The translations under genes were made by a program, and so were the position numbers. This document shows positions 14,025-14,217 of a stretch of DNA of 14,217 nt, one piece after another (position 1 is the stretch's first letter; the number at the start of each line of letters is the position of its first letter). This DNA comes from an uncultured Chloroflexota bacterium (GTDB taxonomy: Bacteria > Chloroflexota > Dehalococcoidia > CAUJGQ01). Under the pieces are notes generated by a model. The model saw only the letters and a program-made list of their open reading frames with translations, did not search any database and had not been told where the DNA came from. The stretch is taken from contig CALFMN010000249.1 in NCBI GenBank assembly GCA_937879875.1, positions 1 to 14,217 on the forward strand, written 5' to 3'.

Positions 14025-14165
14025 GGGCGTGTCTGAAAAACGGTCCGACCGTCGTTCGGTGGCTAGCCGAAGTGCCTTCTCCCGCACTCGCCACGCGTGG
14101 ACAGAGCCGCAAACATCAGCAAATTGATGCGGGCCACGGCCCCGGTCGATTATTCAGACACGCCC
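14025..14165. mobile_element. 141-bp MITE-like element
   Basis: The terminal inverted repeats are GGGCGTGTCTGAA (14025-14037) and its perfect complement TTCAGACACGCCC (14153-14165), with weaker pairing continuing inwards. TA dinucleotides flank both ends (14023-14024 and 14166-14167), consistent with a TA target duplication. The interior is only 115 bp, contains the palindrome CCACGCGTGG (14091-14100) and has no transposase. It is best read as a miniature element mobilised in trans by an IS (IS630/Tc1-like or an IS5-type group that targets TA). Assignment to a family needs a database. Confidence 0.75.
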
Positions 14166-14217
14166 TAGTAGCTAGTCAGCGAGGATCTGTCGGTTATGGC
14201 AAGCGTCTGGCATGCTG

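Noticed and set aside
14196..14217. Possible start of a gene (ATG after GAGG) at the window end
   Set aside because: Only seven codons are visible and the ribosome binding site is 11 nt away, which is too little to call.

Overview
This window is GC-rich and bacterial, with a high-GC codon bias, GTG starts, AGGAGG-type ribosome binding sites and tightly overlapping genes. The gene set (a Mycobacterium FdxA-like 7Fe ferredoxin, a Thermotoga-type DAHP synthase relative, an ECF transporter headed by a DUF2232-like membrane protein, Ppk1, a PDZ-less S41 lipoprotein) and the dispersed hairpin repeats fit a Chloroflexota bacterium, perhaps near Thermomicrobia. That placement is inference; no rRNA or marker gene is present to prove it.

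Layout. 1-352 is a gene-free leader with two sets of direct repeats. 353-1348 (+) encodes a full-length but active-site-degenerate DAHP synthase family protein. Everything from 1405 to 9469 is on the minus strand. Read in the direction of transcription it is: a four-gene ECF transporter operon (9469 to 5724: DUF2232-like membrane protein, two ATPases, EcfT); a 511-base gap holding a short C-terminal remnant of a glycoside hydrolase; a 97-aa protein coupled to a DUF6687-like protein; then a redox cassette of FlK-like hotdog thioesterase, [2Fe-2S] ferredoxin, 7Fe ferredoxin, LysR regulator and an ArsC/Spx-like protein. The plus strand resumes with polyphosphate kinase Ppk1 (9622-12060) and an S41-family lipoprotein (12144-13829). 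The last 388 bases hold an inverted pair of hairpin repeats and a 141-bp MITE-like element with 13-bp terminal inverted repeats and a TA duplication.

The most interesting item is at 1405-1761 (minus). The ArsC/Spx-like reading frame is intact from a well-placed ribosome binding site to its stop, except for one in-frame TGA exactly where the first cysteine of the redox CxxC motif belongs (G-TGA-T-T-C). Starting 6 to 12 nt after that TGA is a hairpin whose spacing and loop meet the published description of bacterial SECIS elements. I read this as a selenocysteine-containing (UxxC) ArsC/Spx-family protein that plain ORF calling would truncate to its C-terminal two thirds. Its convergent neighbour is also unusual: a DAHP synthase fold that has lost two of four metal ligands and most of the phosphoenolpyruvate pocket.
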